Shown here: piece after piece, positions 21,801 through 34,706 of the stretch
How positions within the stretch are numbered: the stretch's first letter is position 1
Layout: each line of letters starts with the position of its first letter
Assembly (NCBI RefSeq): GCF_002775205.1
Contig: NC_036456.1
Coordinates: 23,308,968 to 23,372,967, forward strand
DNA: 64,000 bases
Source: Xiphophorus maculatus
Lineage: Eukaryota > Chordata > Actinopteri > Cyprinodontiformes > Poeciliidae
Reading direction: 5' to 3'
Notes under the pieces: model-generated
What the model saw: only the letters and a program-made list of their open reading frames with translations
Databases searched by the model: none
Told to the model about the DNA's origin: nothing
Made by a program: the position numbers and the translations under genes

Positions 21801-24800
21801 ACCCGCCCACCCGTGGGTGTTCGGTCCAGATTAGCTTCGTTCCTAGAAGAAAACATATAAACAAAAAACAAATGTGTTTATAATCAACAGAAAGTGAAGA
21901 AAATTAAGTATTAAGATGTTAAACATAACAGTTAATGAAGAAAATGCAAATGTTGGTGTTTTAGGAACTAAATTAAGAAAGTACATATTACTAAAGTAAA
22001 AGTCAAAAGTAGAGTGCAGTAAAAGTACTTCTAAAAGTATTTTCACCACAGTATCCTCATACTGATATGCATGTAGTGACAGCATAAAGGAAAACTTTCC
22101 TTTTAACAGGAAGAAACTCCCAACAGAACCAGAGCCTGGCTCAGTGTCAGCAGATTCACTGATTCAGGAGTACTTTCTACTTTTTTGAGTCATCTCAGCT
22201 CAGAACAACGTGGTATTAGCTATCTATTTGTCTAAAAGCTTGGCACATTAATACAAAACAAGTAATGGTTAAAAAAAAAACAAATACATTTTAAGCTTTA
22301 ACAGTCTTGGCAGCTTCATAAACTCTTTTTCTTTGAGTCCATTTAGTCACTTTGAGCAGAACTTTCTCTATAATGAGGCGCTCTTTGTAAAGCTCCATTC
22401 TCAGATTAAGCTGTTGAAGGAAATGAGCCTGCATGCAGAGCATTCACAGACTCAAACTGACAAACAGTGGAGCCTCTTGTTGTTGCCAGGTGGATAATCG
22501 TGTGTTTCTAAAGCAGCACAGGCTCAAACAGACCAAACCCTTACATAAATATCACTGCATTCATCTCCCGTATAAAGGAAGACAAACTCTACGGCACACT
22601 GATGTCATTTTATTGTTTAAACCCTGAATTAAATTAAAACAAACTGATATAATTCAAAGGCATTTTTGATTTACTGTTTTTGATGAACATTTAAAAAAAC
22701 ACCAATATAAGCTGTTTTATTTTTAGATTCTGCTTTGCTGATTACAGTGATGACTCATAGGAATCCCCTTTTATCCCAAGCTTTAAAACAATGAAAGAAA
22801 GATGACTGTGTGATTATTTCCATGTTTCTTTCATGCAAAACATGGAGCAGGAATTGAATAATAATGTAAGCTCGGCCTGCATCGTGTTTCGTGCGCCCCC
22901 TCGAGCCCGTTTCAATGCGCTAACTGTAAACTAGCTTAAGGCTAACTTCCGTTTCAATATGGCCGCGCCGAAGAATTCGTTTTTTTGTTGCAAGACACAC
23001 ATGTAAGAATGCGTTTAAAATCAGTGGTATATGTAGCTCATACACTGTGAAACTCAAGAAACTTGAAGTGGTGTTAGCTTGTGGAAAGTAAAGCTTAAAA
23101 CAATGTTCGTTATAAGTACCGTAAACAACGGCTATGGGCGCCGCCATTTTGAAATCCAGTCTACGTTTACAGGAACCCCGTTTCCTCGCTGTGACGCCCC
23201 AAGGTGACCCAGATAGGACAGGTGGGTTTAGACAACGGATTGATGGACACATATTTAAACATATTTTTCGTCACTTTTTATTAAAATGTACTTATAAAGC
23301 CTACATTAGATTTTTAGAAGCACTTGATTACCAACACCCTGTTTAAAGAACATGATGTTCACTAAATTGACATTAAACCTTAAATAGTTGCAAAAAAAAT
23401 CTTGAAAGTTAGTTTTGATTCGCAGATAAGAGTCACAAAACAAAATTATTTTCAGATCCACAAAACTGTGAAGCATTTTCAGGTAAACCACACCTCTGAA
23501 TTTAAAGTCGGTCATTTTATCACCTAGTGAGTGGAAATCATGTTAAAGCAAAACATGATTCAAACTTCACATGTTTTAAAATATATTCACATCTTTAAAA
23601 TGGATAAACTAATGCAGACATTAAAAATACTTGATCCAAAGCATTTCAAAGGTCCAAAATGTAAGGATTATTTTAGAAAGTAGTTTCCCCTTTTCCTGTA
23701 AACACCTTAAAGTTTTCTTCACAGAGAGTCTCTTGACTTTAAAAGTGAAAGAAAAAGAGGAGGAAGGTGAAATCAAAACTATGGGAGAGTAGAAAGTACC
23801 TAAAAACCAATCAGTTGAACAAATCAATGTTAAAATAACAGAAAATCCAACAGAAATGTGTTGTCAGTAATTTGTTGGTGTATTTTACAGGCTAAACACA
23901 CAACTTTCTATCAATAATAGCCAAAAAAAAAACGTAAACATTTTCCAGACTTTAACCTCTAACTGTGAATCTTTCTAGATAAGAGTTGTCATGATAATTT
24001 GTTTGATGCGAGTAGCTGAAACGCTGACACATCCTGACTCCAAAGGAGAAACCCCAGGAAACCACCAACCCTGCTATTGATGCAGGAAAACTGGAAAAAA
24101 ATCCAGGACTTTACCTGGATGAGAAAAATCCCAAACAGGAAACAGCCTGGTGGAAACAGCTGAGAAATATAAAAGTCAAAGAAACTGAGGAAATAATGCT
24201 GCATTAACTACTTACTATGTGTTTTAATAAGCAGATTTGAAGAAAAGGTAAAAAGTTTTCACCCTTTGCTCAAAGATATTGATTTATCTTAATTAATTTC
24301 CAGCAGATTCTAACATATTTTTCACTTAATCTTATGAAAATGATGTCATTTTACTTCATAATGAACTTTTATGAAGTTTAGGTCACACAAAAGAAGAACA
24401 ATCCCACTTCAATTTAAAATTAAATAATACCGAAACAAGAATATAAACTGATTAAGTCAAACATCAAAATAATAGTTTGGGAGTCAAAAAATAAAGATTT
24501 TATCACCTGAAAATATAACAGTTTAAATCTGGAAGGTTTCCTGTCGCATTCTAAAATTAAAACCTTAAAACAAATCTTTCCCATAAACGTGTCATTTATT
24601 AAAGGCACCTGTTTGTTATATTGGCAGCTTAAACATAACTAAAGTCAGGACTTTATTGCACACAAGGATCCACAGTATTTGCATAGTTTGTCTTATTTTC
24701 GAGGTGAAGGACAGAAAAGAAGAAATACATTCATAGATACAAGAGCAAACAGAACAGAAAAGTCATAAGAAACACTTAAAGCACATAAAGGTTTGACTTT

Positions 24801-27229
24801 AGTAAACAAAATAACTCATTAAATCTTTAACATAAATCAATAATCTTGTCATTTAAAAGAGACATTTTGGTCCATATTTGCTCCCAACTTAAAGATTTGG
24901 TGTTGAAGAATATCTCAGATAATCGCTCTGAAATCTTCTAATGAATCAAATACTTCACTTATTCCCTCCAACAATGACAGCCTGGAAATAAACTGGGATT
25001 TTACTTTGGAGTACAGATTAAACTGAACAAAGTGCAGAAAGCTGTAAAGAATCTGGAATGTTAGAATTTAAGAAAAAGCTGGAAACTGGATGAAGACCAA
25101 GCTGAGATGAAAACATTAAAACAGGGTCGGTCTTTGCAGAGTCTTGGTGGAGATTTTGTGGGGATTATAAGAAAATACTAAGGATTCATTATTAAGGAGA
25201 TCTCATGGTGTGAGGTAGCTGACCATTAGAGATACTCAGGAGCCTCAGAGGAGTTTGGTGGGTGTTTGGGAGAATGTTAAGGACATATTGGGGACATAAT
25301 TATGTTTTATGGAGCGTCATAGATCCACAAGACTTTTAACAAACCTTCCTTAGGGAGGTTTGATTTTCTTGAATTTGTGGCTTCATTTTGGATATGAAAG
25401 CACAGTTGCCTCGTTTCCATTGAGCGGTCCGGTACGGACTGGTTTGGTCGGCTATTTTATGGTCCAGTTTGACTCTCACTGGGCAGGTGGAATTAAACCC
25501 AAACGATTAACGTTTCGTGATACTAGTGTGACGACTATCTGTTGCCTTTGTCGCAATCAGCAACGTTTTCTTTGTCCTCCAATCAATGGACCCTGTTGTG
25601 TGACGAAAACAGCTTCCCCCAAACTGAACCCTTGACCTAATGACCTACAACTGAAGGAGGAGCAGAACGGTGCTGTTTGGGTCGGTTGTATCTGCCACAA
25701 ACAAAGCAGCACAGTTTGGTGAGAACTGAAGGCATCGCAGCATCCACATCGTCTAAAGGTTTCCACGTTTGCAGAGATCCGGCCACGTTTCTCATAAATC
25801 ATTGAGAACATAGAAGAGTCTCCATCCAGCGAAGGCGCCGCTAAGGAAAGATAAAGTATAAACTTTCCCATATTTAGTTAGTTGGTGTTATATAGACTGT
25901 TACTAGAGAGAAAAATGTTACTGAATTGTCTTTAAAATGGCTCAACCTGCTGTTAACGCAAAGCTACAAAGACTTTAACGTCATCAGCATACGGTGATCT
26001 TCTGTTTCCCTTTGTGGCTTGTAGAAAATAAGTTGTATTAGTTTATTATTAAACCTGATAAATAAGGACAAAATAAATCACAAAGTCTCATGGAATTAAA
26101 GTTGTGTTTGAAGAGTCACTAAATAAACAGAAAAATGTTTGGCCTAAGAATGAAACATCACTTGAAGGAAATAGCATTTTCATCCCACCATCTTTAAGGA
26201 AGTGAACAAACACAAATATTTAGTTCGAGATTAAACCATCATTGGAAGATTTCCAGCAACATTTAATTTAGCTGATAGAAGAAGAAAGAAATTAAAGAAT
26301 TGCAGATTTTTCTGTTATGCGACCAACAGAACAGCTAATTGGTTGTTAATCACATCAAATATAAAGCTAAAGAGAGCTAAACTTTAACAAAGAAGAAGAC
26401 ATCATCATCAACATGAATACAAAATAAATTTCAGTCTTTGGTTCACCAAAACGAGTGCTACCGACACTCAGGTTCAAAATAAACCTCAGCATCTGAGATA
26501 TGGCTTGATCCAAACTACTGGTCCCTTAAAGCTGGTAAAGGTGTTGAAGCTGAATCTGCTGCTGGGAACAAGACAGATCGTCGTTCCCTCAGCTGTCTGG
26601 AGTCAGAATGGAGGTTCGTTAATATTTTACTGAATCTTTATAAACTTTAAAACCTCATTCTTCTCCTCTGAATTTGGGTTCAGCTCTTAAAAATGATTTT
26701 CCTGAAGTGAATAAAGTAAATGTATTAGAAAAGATGTTTTTCAGCTTGTAAAGTCAGACAGCTGCCTGAGTGTTTAGTTTTCTAATAAAGGAAATGCAAA
26801 CAGAGGTATGAGGTTTTAGTGGGCTGAGGACTGAGATCCTTAATCCACTCGGAAGTTGTTTTCCAGACACGGCGTTCAGGCACCTTTTGTGACTTTCTGA
26901 CTGCAGCGGCAGCAGATTTTCAGAGTTCAAAGAGAAGCTTAATGCCTCTCAAAGGATTTAACGGATTTACCAAACAACGCCTTGAATCCGGGCCATCGAG
27001 GAAACAAAGAGGGTTTGTTGGTTTTCTTCCAATTAAATATGTGATTCAAAAACAGAAAATTCAATTTTTGAACAATAATAATTTCAGAACAACTTCATAT
27101 CAAACCCAAATGTCCCTTTCATCACCCAAAATAAATTACTGTTCTTCTAACTCCCAGCTTTTAGAGCATAAAGCGAACAGAAACCTTTCAAACGCATCTT
27201 AAAGTCACTCAAACTGATCCTGATGCTCG
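21800..27229. other. Intergenic region between fhdc1 and arfip1
   Basis: No gene recognised. Includes an AAGTAAAAGT repeat piece at 21975-22045; two oppositely oriented YY1-like sites (AATATGGCCGCGCC near 22958 and GCCGCCATTTTG near 23141) that look promoter-like but lead to no gene I can see; and a transposon relic at 25407-25790. The arfip1 3' UTR enters from the right; AATAAA on its strand occurs at 26042-26047, which would imply a UTR of about 1.2 kb. Confidence 0.45.
25407..25790. repeat. DNA-transposon relic with GTTTCCATTGAGCGGT end
   Basis: Starts CTCGTTTCCATTGAGCGGTC, a sequence typical of one end of fish non-autonomous DNA elements, followed by GGTACGGACTGG. The other end is unclear, so the right boundary is a guess. 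Confidence 0.35.
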
Positions 27230-30200
27230 TCAGCTCTCCTCCAGCCAGGAGGGGGCGTCAGCGCTGGCGAGGCTTAGGTGTTCAACGGCCTGCTGCATGT
27301 TTTTCTCCAGGAAACTGTGACATGACAAGCAGTGAGCAGCGACGGCGCTGTGGAGCAGCCACAGCTGGTTGTGGAGGACCTTCACCTGCAGGCAGAGAGC
27401 GAAGCCACGGTTAATCAGCTGCTGTTCTGTCTTTAAACGGATCCCGTTATGCAAAATTTGCACGTTTTTGTGCTTCCATTTGAGTCTCTACTGATTCTAA
27501 AAGCAGACAAGTATTAAAAAAAAACATCCAATCATTTTTGGGAATAAGGTAATGTTTTTTAGTGTCTGAAAAATTAGCAGTTTCAACAACTTTCGGAATG
27601 TAACATCATCTAGCAACCCAAGCCTGTTACCTAGCAACCTCCGCGGAATTCCGCTCGTCACCTAGCAACCCAAGCTGAGCTCCAGCTGGTTTTATTGCTG
27701 TACAATGGCTGCTGGAAAAGACAAGTGTTTTGTTGTTAACTTACCACCCAGAAACCACTTCCTGCATTCTTCTTGGTTGTACAGCAGGCTCTACTAATGC
27801 TTTTCAAAGTTGTAAGGTTTTATAATTGCGCATCTGTTTGTAGCCATTTTCACGTGTGAGTGTAAACGTTCAGTTGGGGGGGCGTGGCCAGCAGCAGCTC
27901 ATTGGGATTTAAAGTGACAGAGCACTGAAACAGCTCATTCTGCTCAACACAGGCAGAACTGAGCAGAATGAAATTTCATCTAAAAATTATATTGTGCAAA
28001 AAAAAAGTAACGAACAGAGAAAGATTGAGATTCTGTCTGAATGGGAAACTCTATTCTTTTAAAAAAAGATGGGAACGTGTTCTTGAATATTTCAATGAAA
28101 AGTCCAATGTGAACCCAAATGATGTAAGACTTTCAGTTTATATATAAATTGGTTACTTTTCTCATATAATTGCTGTAATTTATGTACATGCTTCCTGTTT
28201 TTGTTTTCTGTATCTGTGATGTAGAAGTTTTGTCGTGTTATTGTTCTTTTTCTTTTCTGTATAAATTTTTAAAATATCTAATAAACATAATATATATATA
28301 AAAAAGAAGCAACGAACTGATTTTATACAACCTGTTCAAGGAAACATAACGGGTCTCCTTTAAAGTTATGAGTTGTTGGTTGTGTAACTTGTATCATAAA
28401 CAGAACCTTGCGCTCCGTCTCACCCTGTTCTCCTCCAGCAGCTTGACTTTGACGGACAGGTCGTCCCGGACCTTCTCGTACCGCTCCCTCTGGCCCTGGA
28501 AGGATTTCTGGGCCTGCTCCAGCTTAGGCAGTGTGGTGGTGTCCCGTGGGCCCATGTTCAGCTCCTCCAGGTCCACTCGGTATGCATCATACTCGATCCT
28601 GGACACCAGAGGGGTAAACATGAAGACCTGTTACCAGAGTTTTCAACCCTACAGCGCCCCCTGCAGCTCTGTGGAGTTATGCGCTCCACCCACCTGGCAG
28701 CCTCGTACTGCTTGGCGTTGATCATGGTGTCCTCGATGGTTTTGTTCACCAGGGTGTTCATGTCGAAGGTGAAGGCGGTGATGGCCGACTGCAGGGTCTC
28801 TGTGCTCTTCGACAGAAACCTCTGAGCCTCAGCGTTCATGTCAAACTCCACCTGCGGTCACGATAGGATGATACGACGTCTGATATGATACAAAATGAAA
28901 CAAACAAGTCTGACATATTACAGGAGATTCACACCAGGGTTGGACCAGGCTATAACTGAACTCTAGTTTGTTTGTCTAGAAAGTTGGTTTGTTTGGGGAG
29001 GTATGAATTATCAAAAAAATGAACTTTGATCTCAGTCTTTATTTGGTTGAAGTGAACTCCGGTGCGGTTTCAGTTTATCTGTGAACGCCAAGTGGACCAG
29101 AGACCGGTCTAAAAGCAGGAAGAAGACTACAGCGCATGGCATTCTGGGTAAATACAACCAACCAAACACACGAGTCTAACGCTAGTGGGAGAAATGATTC
29201 GGTGTCTTTTACCAAAGTCAAAAGACAAAATCCTACAACTGCTAAAATTGGACTCTAGTCCATTTTTGTTTACATTTCGTGAAGAAGGAAGTTTCGCGCA
29301 GCAGCTGTGGTTACATCAACGTTTTTGAAGGTTGATGGAAATGGTAAAACTCGAAAAACATTTTTTTGTTTGCTTGACAAAAAAATATTTTTGTCAAAAA
29401 TATGGGGAAACCACCAACCTTTATTGGTGGTTCCCCCACCAATAAAGGTTGATTTTCCTTTTTACACATTTCAAACAGTTGAACAGAAACGTAGCAAGTG
29501 TTTTCTTCAGAGGTTTTTGAGTCATTTCCTTCAGTAGTTCTTGGTGCAGCGCCCCCACAGGCGGGGAGGGGAACTTACTGACATCCAAACTTTTCAGTAA
29601 GTTTGGATTATTTCACTCGGTGCAGTGTGAAAGAGAACCACACCAGCTGAAAATGTAACAAATTATTCACTGTGGTCCCAAATCAAGCCGATTCTACTGG
29701 ACTATCGGGTGTGAAAACAGCTTAAGAGTAAAGCAGGCAGAAAACCAGCAGTTTGTTGTGGATCCAGTGGATTTCCTCAGGACTCACGTGGAGGTTCTTG
29801 GTTTTGAAGCTGAGCTCGGTGAAGGCGTTGGCCATCGTCTTCTGGGTGACGGAGAACTGGGCGAACTGATTGGCCAGAGTCTGAGCCAGCTTGGTCATGT
29901 GGTCGTAGCGCTGCCGGTCGTCTCTGAGCAGCTCCAGGCGCGGCTCCAGGTCCAGGTCCACCGTCCGGGAGCCGCGGCCCATCCGCTCGGCCAGAGCCTG
30001 CCGGGTGAACTGCGGCGGCAGAGACAGCGCCGTCAGATCCGGCAGCCGTGAGCGAGGCTGCTGGGTTAGGCTCCGCCCACCTTGTATTTGCTGATGCTCC
30101 ACTTGCGGACTCGCTCCAGCTTCTCGCTGGCCAGGTTCTTGTTGCTGGCTTCGATGACCACAGGCCCACCGTTTGGTTTCTGGGGAGTGACCGTCGCCTC

Positions 30201-31810
30201 TGGAGACAAAGGAGAAATCAGTTTTCCTTTTTATTTTTCTTACATATTTTTAAAATTCTTATGTCATGACAGTGGCTGTCAGTAAATATTAAATCAAATA
30301 ACCGGATGATAAATTAAAACAATTATTGAATCAATATTTGTATTTGCATATAGACTGGCATTATACATTTTGCTGGAAATAAATTCTCCCAGAAGTTGCT
30401 GCAATAAACGATAATATTGATGTTTTGAGACCATTTTCCAGTAATATCATGGTAATAGTATAATAATGAAAAAAACACATTGTTAAAACTTTAAATTCTA
30501 ATGAACACTTAGAACTGGAAGACATTTTTAATATCCAAAATAAATAAACAAAAACTACAAATAAAATAAATTATAAAGTCTCTGTAAACAAAACTGTCCA
30601 GTTGAAACCAAACACCAAACTTTTGTCATCCAGTTTTTGGCAGAAAAATAAAAAAACAATAACCTTTACCTTGGCTTTCGTCTGTTTCCACGGTGACCTC
30701 TGCTGCTGCCTTCGTCGAACTGTCAGTCGCGTCTTCACTAGTGTGGTTGGAGTTACTGTTTGCTTCCTGCAGAGAGAGAAAACAATTTATTCACACATTA
30801 AACCATCACTTAGTCCTGCTACAAAACACAAAGTTCAACACATTTTATGGGATTTTTATGGCAAAAACAACCAAAAGTGGAACATTATTTTGAAGTATTC
30901 AATCCAAGTGTATTTAATCAACATTAAACAATGTTACATGTTAAAAACAAAACAACGAGCCACTGCACTGAATTACTGAGTATTAGCATGAAAAACATGA
31001 AAACTAATTCTGTAAAGGAAACATTAGATGTCAGAAAAATTAAACAACCATTTTCAGCTATAAATCCACATTTCTTCACCGTTCCAGTCATCACCAGTCG
31101 TCTCCAGGCTTCCCACTGTCTGTGTGACCTTTACAACCCGGGGGGCCGCCATCACTGTCATCCATATTAGATGAAGCTAAGCTACTCCAGTTAGCTGAAT
31201 ATTATTACTGCTACTCAGAGTTTGTTAGAACTAAAATAATGAAGCTAAAATAAAACAAAAATATTTGAGATAAATATTTTTATCTCAAATTATTCTCTAA
31301 ACTCTAATTTCAAACTGTTTCTGAATGCATCACGGCCCCAGCAGTAAGAAGTTCAAGGGTCACAAAGCTAACCAATCGAGTTAGCCCGGATCAAAACCCA
31401 TCAGGGCTGCCATATTGGATATTACTCCCTCAGCTTGGGGTCAGAGAGGTCAAAGGTCACAGGAACAGCCACCTGACACAGATGTTGGTGCGTTAGATTC
31501 TGCAGCAGAAACACAGGAGGGTGAGGTCGGTCCTCACAACAGCAGGAAGACTCAGCGCTGCTGCGTCGCATTAAGGAGACGGAGGAACGCGTGATGACGC
31601 AGAACCAGCCCTGATGCGCCTCAGCAAAGGTCACATCAAACTCTGTTCCCTGGAAACGGACTTAAAAACGCTCCGTCTCATTAGTCCAAACGCTGGTCTC
31701 ACCTTTAAGTCCACGTCGTCATGACGTCTCTCCTCTGGAGGCGTTTCTTCTTCTTCTGTGGTGTTGGACGCCGCAGCAACGTCTCCGTTCTCCTCCGAAG
31801 CCTCCATCAT
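27230..31810 (-). CDS. arfip1: Arfaptin (BAR/AH domain), probably arfaptin-1, 7 coding exons
   Basis: Arfaptins bind active Arf/Arl1 and PI4P on trans-Golgi membranes through an amphipathic helix and a crescent BAR dimer. Coding exons in transcript order: 31810-31703, 30766-30670, 30199-30081, 30009-29788, 28851-28694, 28598-28424, 27385-27230; boundaries are AG/GT and phases join to 344 residues. Residues 1-105 are acidic and low-complexity. KLERVRKWSISKYK is the amphipathic helix; GRGSRTVDLDLE starts the BAR region; NTLVNKTIEDT, ARIEYDAYRVDLEELN, GPRD and LPKLEQ follow; the end is DAPSWLEES. GPVVIEASNKN and LPKLEQ fit ARFIP1 better than ARFIP2, and human ARFIP1 neighbours FHDC1. The usual FGYNA..QKLL..NGETLLGA and YFAGNQ segments are replaced by FDMNAEAQRFLSKSTETLQSA and HCLSCHSF, so this copy is divergent. 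The start is a double ATG; the second (31807) is also possible. Confidence 0.88.
27432..28368. repeat. TIR transposon family B, copy with a nested insertion
   Basis: Ends are inverted: CTTTAAACGGATCCCGTTAT at the left and ATAACGGGTCTCCTTTAAAG at the right. Internal words (TTACCTAGCAACC, ACAATGGCTGCTGGAAAA, AAGTGTTTTGTTGTTAACTT, AACCTGTTCAAGGAA) recur at 46663-47219. An extra piece of about 360 bases between about 27960 and 28320, ending in an AATAAACATAATATATATA tail, is absent from the other copy and looks like a second element inserted inside. Located in the last arfip1 intron. Confidence 0.65.
28929..29723. repeat. MITE, 'TTCACACC' family, long copy in arfip1 intron
   Basis: Bounded by ATTCACACCAGGGTTGGACC and the inverse GGGTGTGAAAACAGCTT. 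It contains TTCAGTAGTTCTTGGTGCAG and CGCCCCCACAGGC, which recur at 57540 and 57980, and TTCATACCTCCCC-type sequence shared with 4770-4985. It carries the perfect hairpin at 29415-29451. Confidence 0.65.
29415..29451. repeat. Perfect 16-bp inverted repeat, 5-nt loop
   Basis: CAACCTTTATTGGTGG (29415-29430), loop TTCCC, then its exact inverse (29436-29451). Confidence 0.97.
30400..30610. repeat. Dispersed repeat shared with 11735-12010
   Basis: Same word order as the fhdc1-intron copy (GATAATATTG, TTTTGAGACCATTTT, AATATCCAAAATAAATAAA, CTCTGTAAACAAAA). Intron of arfip1. Confidence 0.55.
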
Positions 31811-34640
31811 CTTCCTAAAGTCTAAAGAGAAAAAAATTCAGCTCAAAGTTTAAAACTTTTTATTAAAGACGTTTAATTAAAGGTCTGTTACTTTCTGCCT
31901 CCTCTGCAAAATGCCTTAAATAAAATATCATCTGCTTAAAAACAAGATTTAGTTTAACAAATCAGAAACAATAAACCGACTTATGACATCAGAATTTCGG
32001 TCATTTTACTGCTTTAAGGCATCAGGAGTAACTTCAACCAACTTTAATTTCTAGTCTGTAACTCATTTATTTACCAAATAAAGATCAGAGTATGTGACAA
32101 TAAATGTGAATTAATTGAAGCACAAGTTTTGCACTGGTTTGTTTTTAGTTTATATTTTAATCAAGCCAATAAACTGACTCGTGACTCATTCAGGTGTAAA
32201 TTATTTACCTAATTTCTGTTCCAATCCCATCAGTCTCACTAATTTATCTCAAACATCATATTATGTCTCCCTCTGGTGGTACAAAAGCACATTACATCCA
32301 CATCTTTCTCCATAAAACCGTCTATGGCTTGAAGCTGGTAAACGCAGTGAGTCAGCGGAGGCCGCAAAACCCTGCAGTTCTGATGCGTTAAACCTGCTTT
32401 CATCAACAGGACGGATCTGAGGTAACGTCGGCACCGTGGGTGTCCAACATGTGGTACGGGGGCCATTTGTGGCCCTCAGACTGACTTTCTGCTGACATTT
32501 TGTTACAAACTTTTATAAAAAGTCGATCCACGTTTATCCAGAGACTTTTACTGAAAATCCGACTTTGCTTCACTAAAATGAACTTTTATATAATTTGTTA
32601 AACTTGGCCAAATATAACAAGCGTTTTAAAAGAAAGTGACCCAGATCCTGCTTTTATAACAAAATTAATTTGTTCAACCAAACCTGAAAGAATATAAAAA
32701 TAATGCCTTAATGCCTTTTTTTTATTTTTTAAACACAGCAAACATTAAAAATCCTTTGTAAATTTTGGATCTATACTGATTTTTCTTTTGTTTTTATTTT
32801 TCTACAGAAAGCAAAACAAAAATCAGACGACTTTATTTTAATTTTATGTTTTTGGCCCACAAATACTTATAACTCAGTGATTTTGGCCCACGCCTGCATC
32901 TCCTGTCACTGATAATAAACACTTTATATAGGCTGAGTACAAAGTGCACATATCTCATCTTTGATAACTCATAACGCTGACCTTTGACCTACACACTATC
33001 CTGATGGATCACATCTGCTGTTATTGAGCAACTGTGTGTTGAAACGTTAGGTTGCAGCATAAAACCATGACAGGAACAAACTGAGCCCTGCAGGTGTTTT
33101 ATCTACTTCTGTTTATGATAAGGAAGATCTTTGCTACTTCCTCTCAGAGTTTTTGTTTATTTATTAAAATATGACGCTTTAAAACCAGAACATGCAGAGC
33201 AACAGGTTACTATATAATGAGCATTATCCAGAGGTCTTGAATCAACCCTTCATTTCTTTATGTTGTCCTTCAATCATCCAGACTTCCTTGCAACAATCTA
33301 TAAAATAATCTCCAGTATTTTTAAAGTTTTTCGCTGCTTTTTACAATAATTTAGCAACATTAAAGCTCCACAGAGATCATCTTTAGATAAATCTGCTAAA
33401 TGTACATCATAAGACTCAGTAAGACAGGCAGAAATAAGATTTAAAGACATTAAAACGTTGCCAGCATATTTGAATGAAGCATGAAATCAGTTTGAGTGCA
33501 GTTTCCCTGATGGGTGTGTTCGTTTCAAAGATCCCCTGAACTTTACTTCCCCACAAACTTTAATTCATAAATTCACAGAAAACTGAGCTTTAGCAGCGGT
33601 AGGTTGACCGTTATGACCGTTAAAAAAAAACCTCTTTGTGACATTAAAGCAAAACCACAAACAAACAGGCGACATCACACCTACGAGCTTTTCTCTTCTG
33701 TCTTTCTTTTCTTTTTTTACCTGTTAGAAAAAGCGACTCCTCCTGATTTTCTTCCTCTTGTCTTCAACTTTCTACGTGTCGGATTATCCCCACGTCTTTG
33801 TTAACTTTTTATTTTTGCAAAACTATGAAAGAGTTTATCTAAAAAGTTAGCGTTAAGACTAAAAGTGGCGAAAAAAAGCGTCCAACGCATCTCCCGGAAG
33901 TGTTTTCTGAAAGGATTGTTTGTTGGACGGAGTGTTCGGTTTATTCTCCTGGGTTCACCGGAGGGGCGGTGATGTTCTCAGGTCACAAGTTGTGCGTTTG
34001 GTTTCTGTCTTTTTTTCTTTCTTCAAAACATTTCATTTGTCTTTTGTTACAAAGACAAATTAAAAGACAAACTGACATCAGCACGAAATTAAACAATATT
34101 ATACAAAGAAATAGTAGCAAATGAAATTATTAAACAAAAATAAACTTTAAAGATGCAGCAATGTTATTTGTTCTTACCTTTAATGGAAATCTAAGACAAC
34201 AGAAGTTTGCGAGGGATCTGGAGGATCTTGCCAAAAGTAAATGTATTTTAGTCCCTGACACAAATTGACTAAATGTCATATTTTCATCCAGATCCTTAAA
34301 TATTGCTAGTTCTTTGCTACAAGGATAATATTTTTGAAATTTGCTCCCTTATTTTACCTGAATGCAGCATTGAAAAGTGTAATGCGTTTTAACAAACTTA
34401 TATGAACTAACTGCGCATTCCAGAAGAATTTCATTGGGTGAGTTATGCACAATAGGTGAGCAAAAAACAAACACATAATTTACGGAGAAGAAAACCAAAA
34501 TATCTGCTCCGTCGCCATGTTTGCTATATAAAAAGCTTTTAAAAAGGAAAATATCTTAAAACCAGGCAGTTAATAAATACAAAAACAGTCGATTACTGCC
34601 TTCTGTTCCACAGCTTTTGATTTTGAAGTCGACAGTTTTG
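31811..34640. other. arfip1 5' leader intron / upstream region
   Basis: The arfip1 start exon follows a CTCTTTAG acceptor just upstream of 31810, so a non-coding first exon must lie to the right. No domain-bearing frame is present. A CCGGAAGT ETS-type site at 33894-33901 in a small CpG-containing patch and the site cluster at 34648-34706 are the two candidate starts. Confidence 0.4.
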
Positions 34641-34647
34641 TAATAGT

Positions 34648-34706
34648 GCGCCATCTTGTGGCTCGAACCCAGAATGCTCAGCCAGGAAATGGCAACTCTC
34701 GCGAGA
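34648..34706. promoter_or_regulatory. Candidate bidirectional promoter of arfip1 (-) and inpp4b (+)
   Basis: The palindrome TCTCGCGAGA occupies 34697-34706; it is a known element of housekeeping and bidirectional vertebrate promoters (bound by BANP; also ZBTB33-linked). Fifty bases to its left, GCGCCATCTTGT (34648-34659) reads as a YY1-type ACAAGATGGCGC on the minus strand. Rightward, the first good donor (CCCG/GTAAGT, 34791) fits a short inpp4b leader exon. Leftward lies arfip1. The sites are exact; joint use by both genes is inferred. Confidence 0.5.

Noticed and set aside
27230-31810. arfip2 instead of arfip1
   Set aside because: GPVVIE...KN, VNKTIEDT and TLPKLEQ match ARFIP1 better, and FHDC1 is its human neighbour; divergence leaves some doubt.
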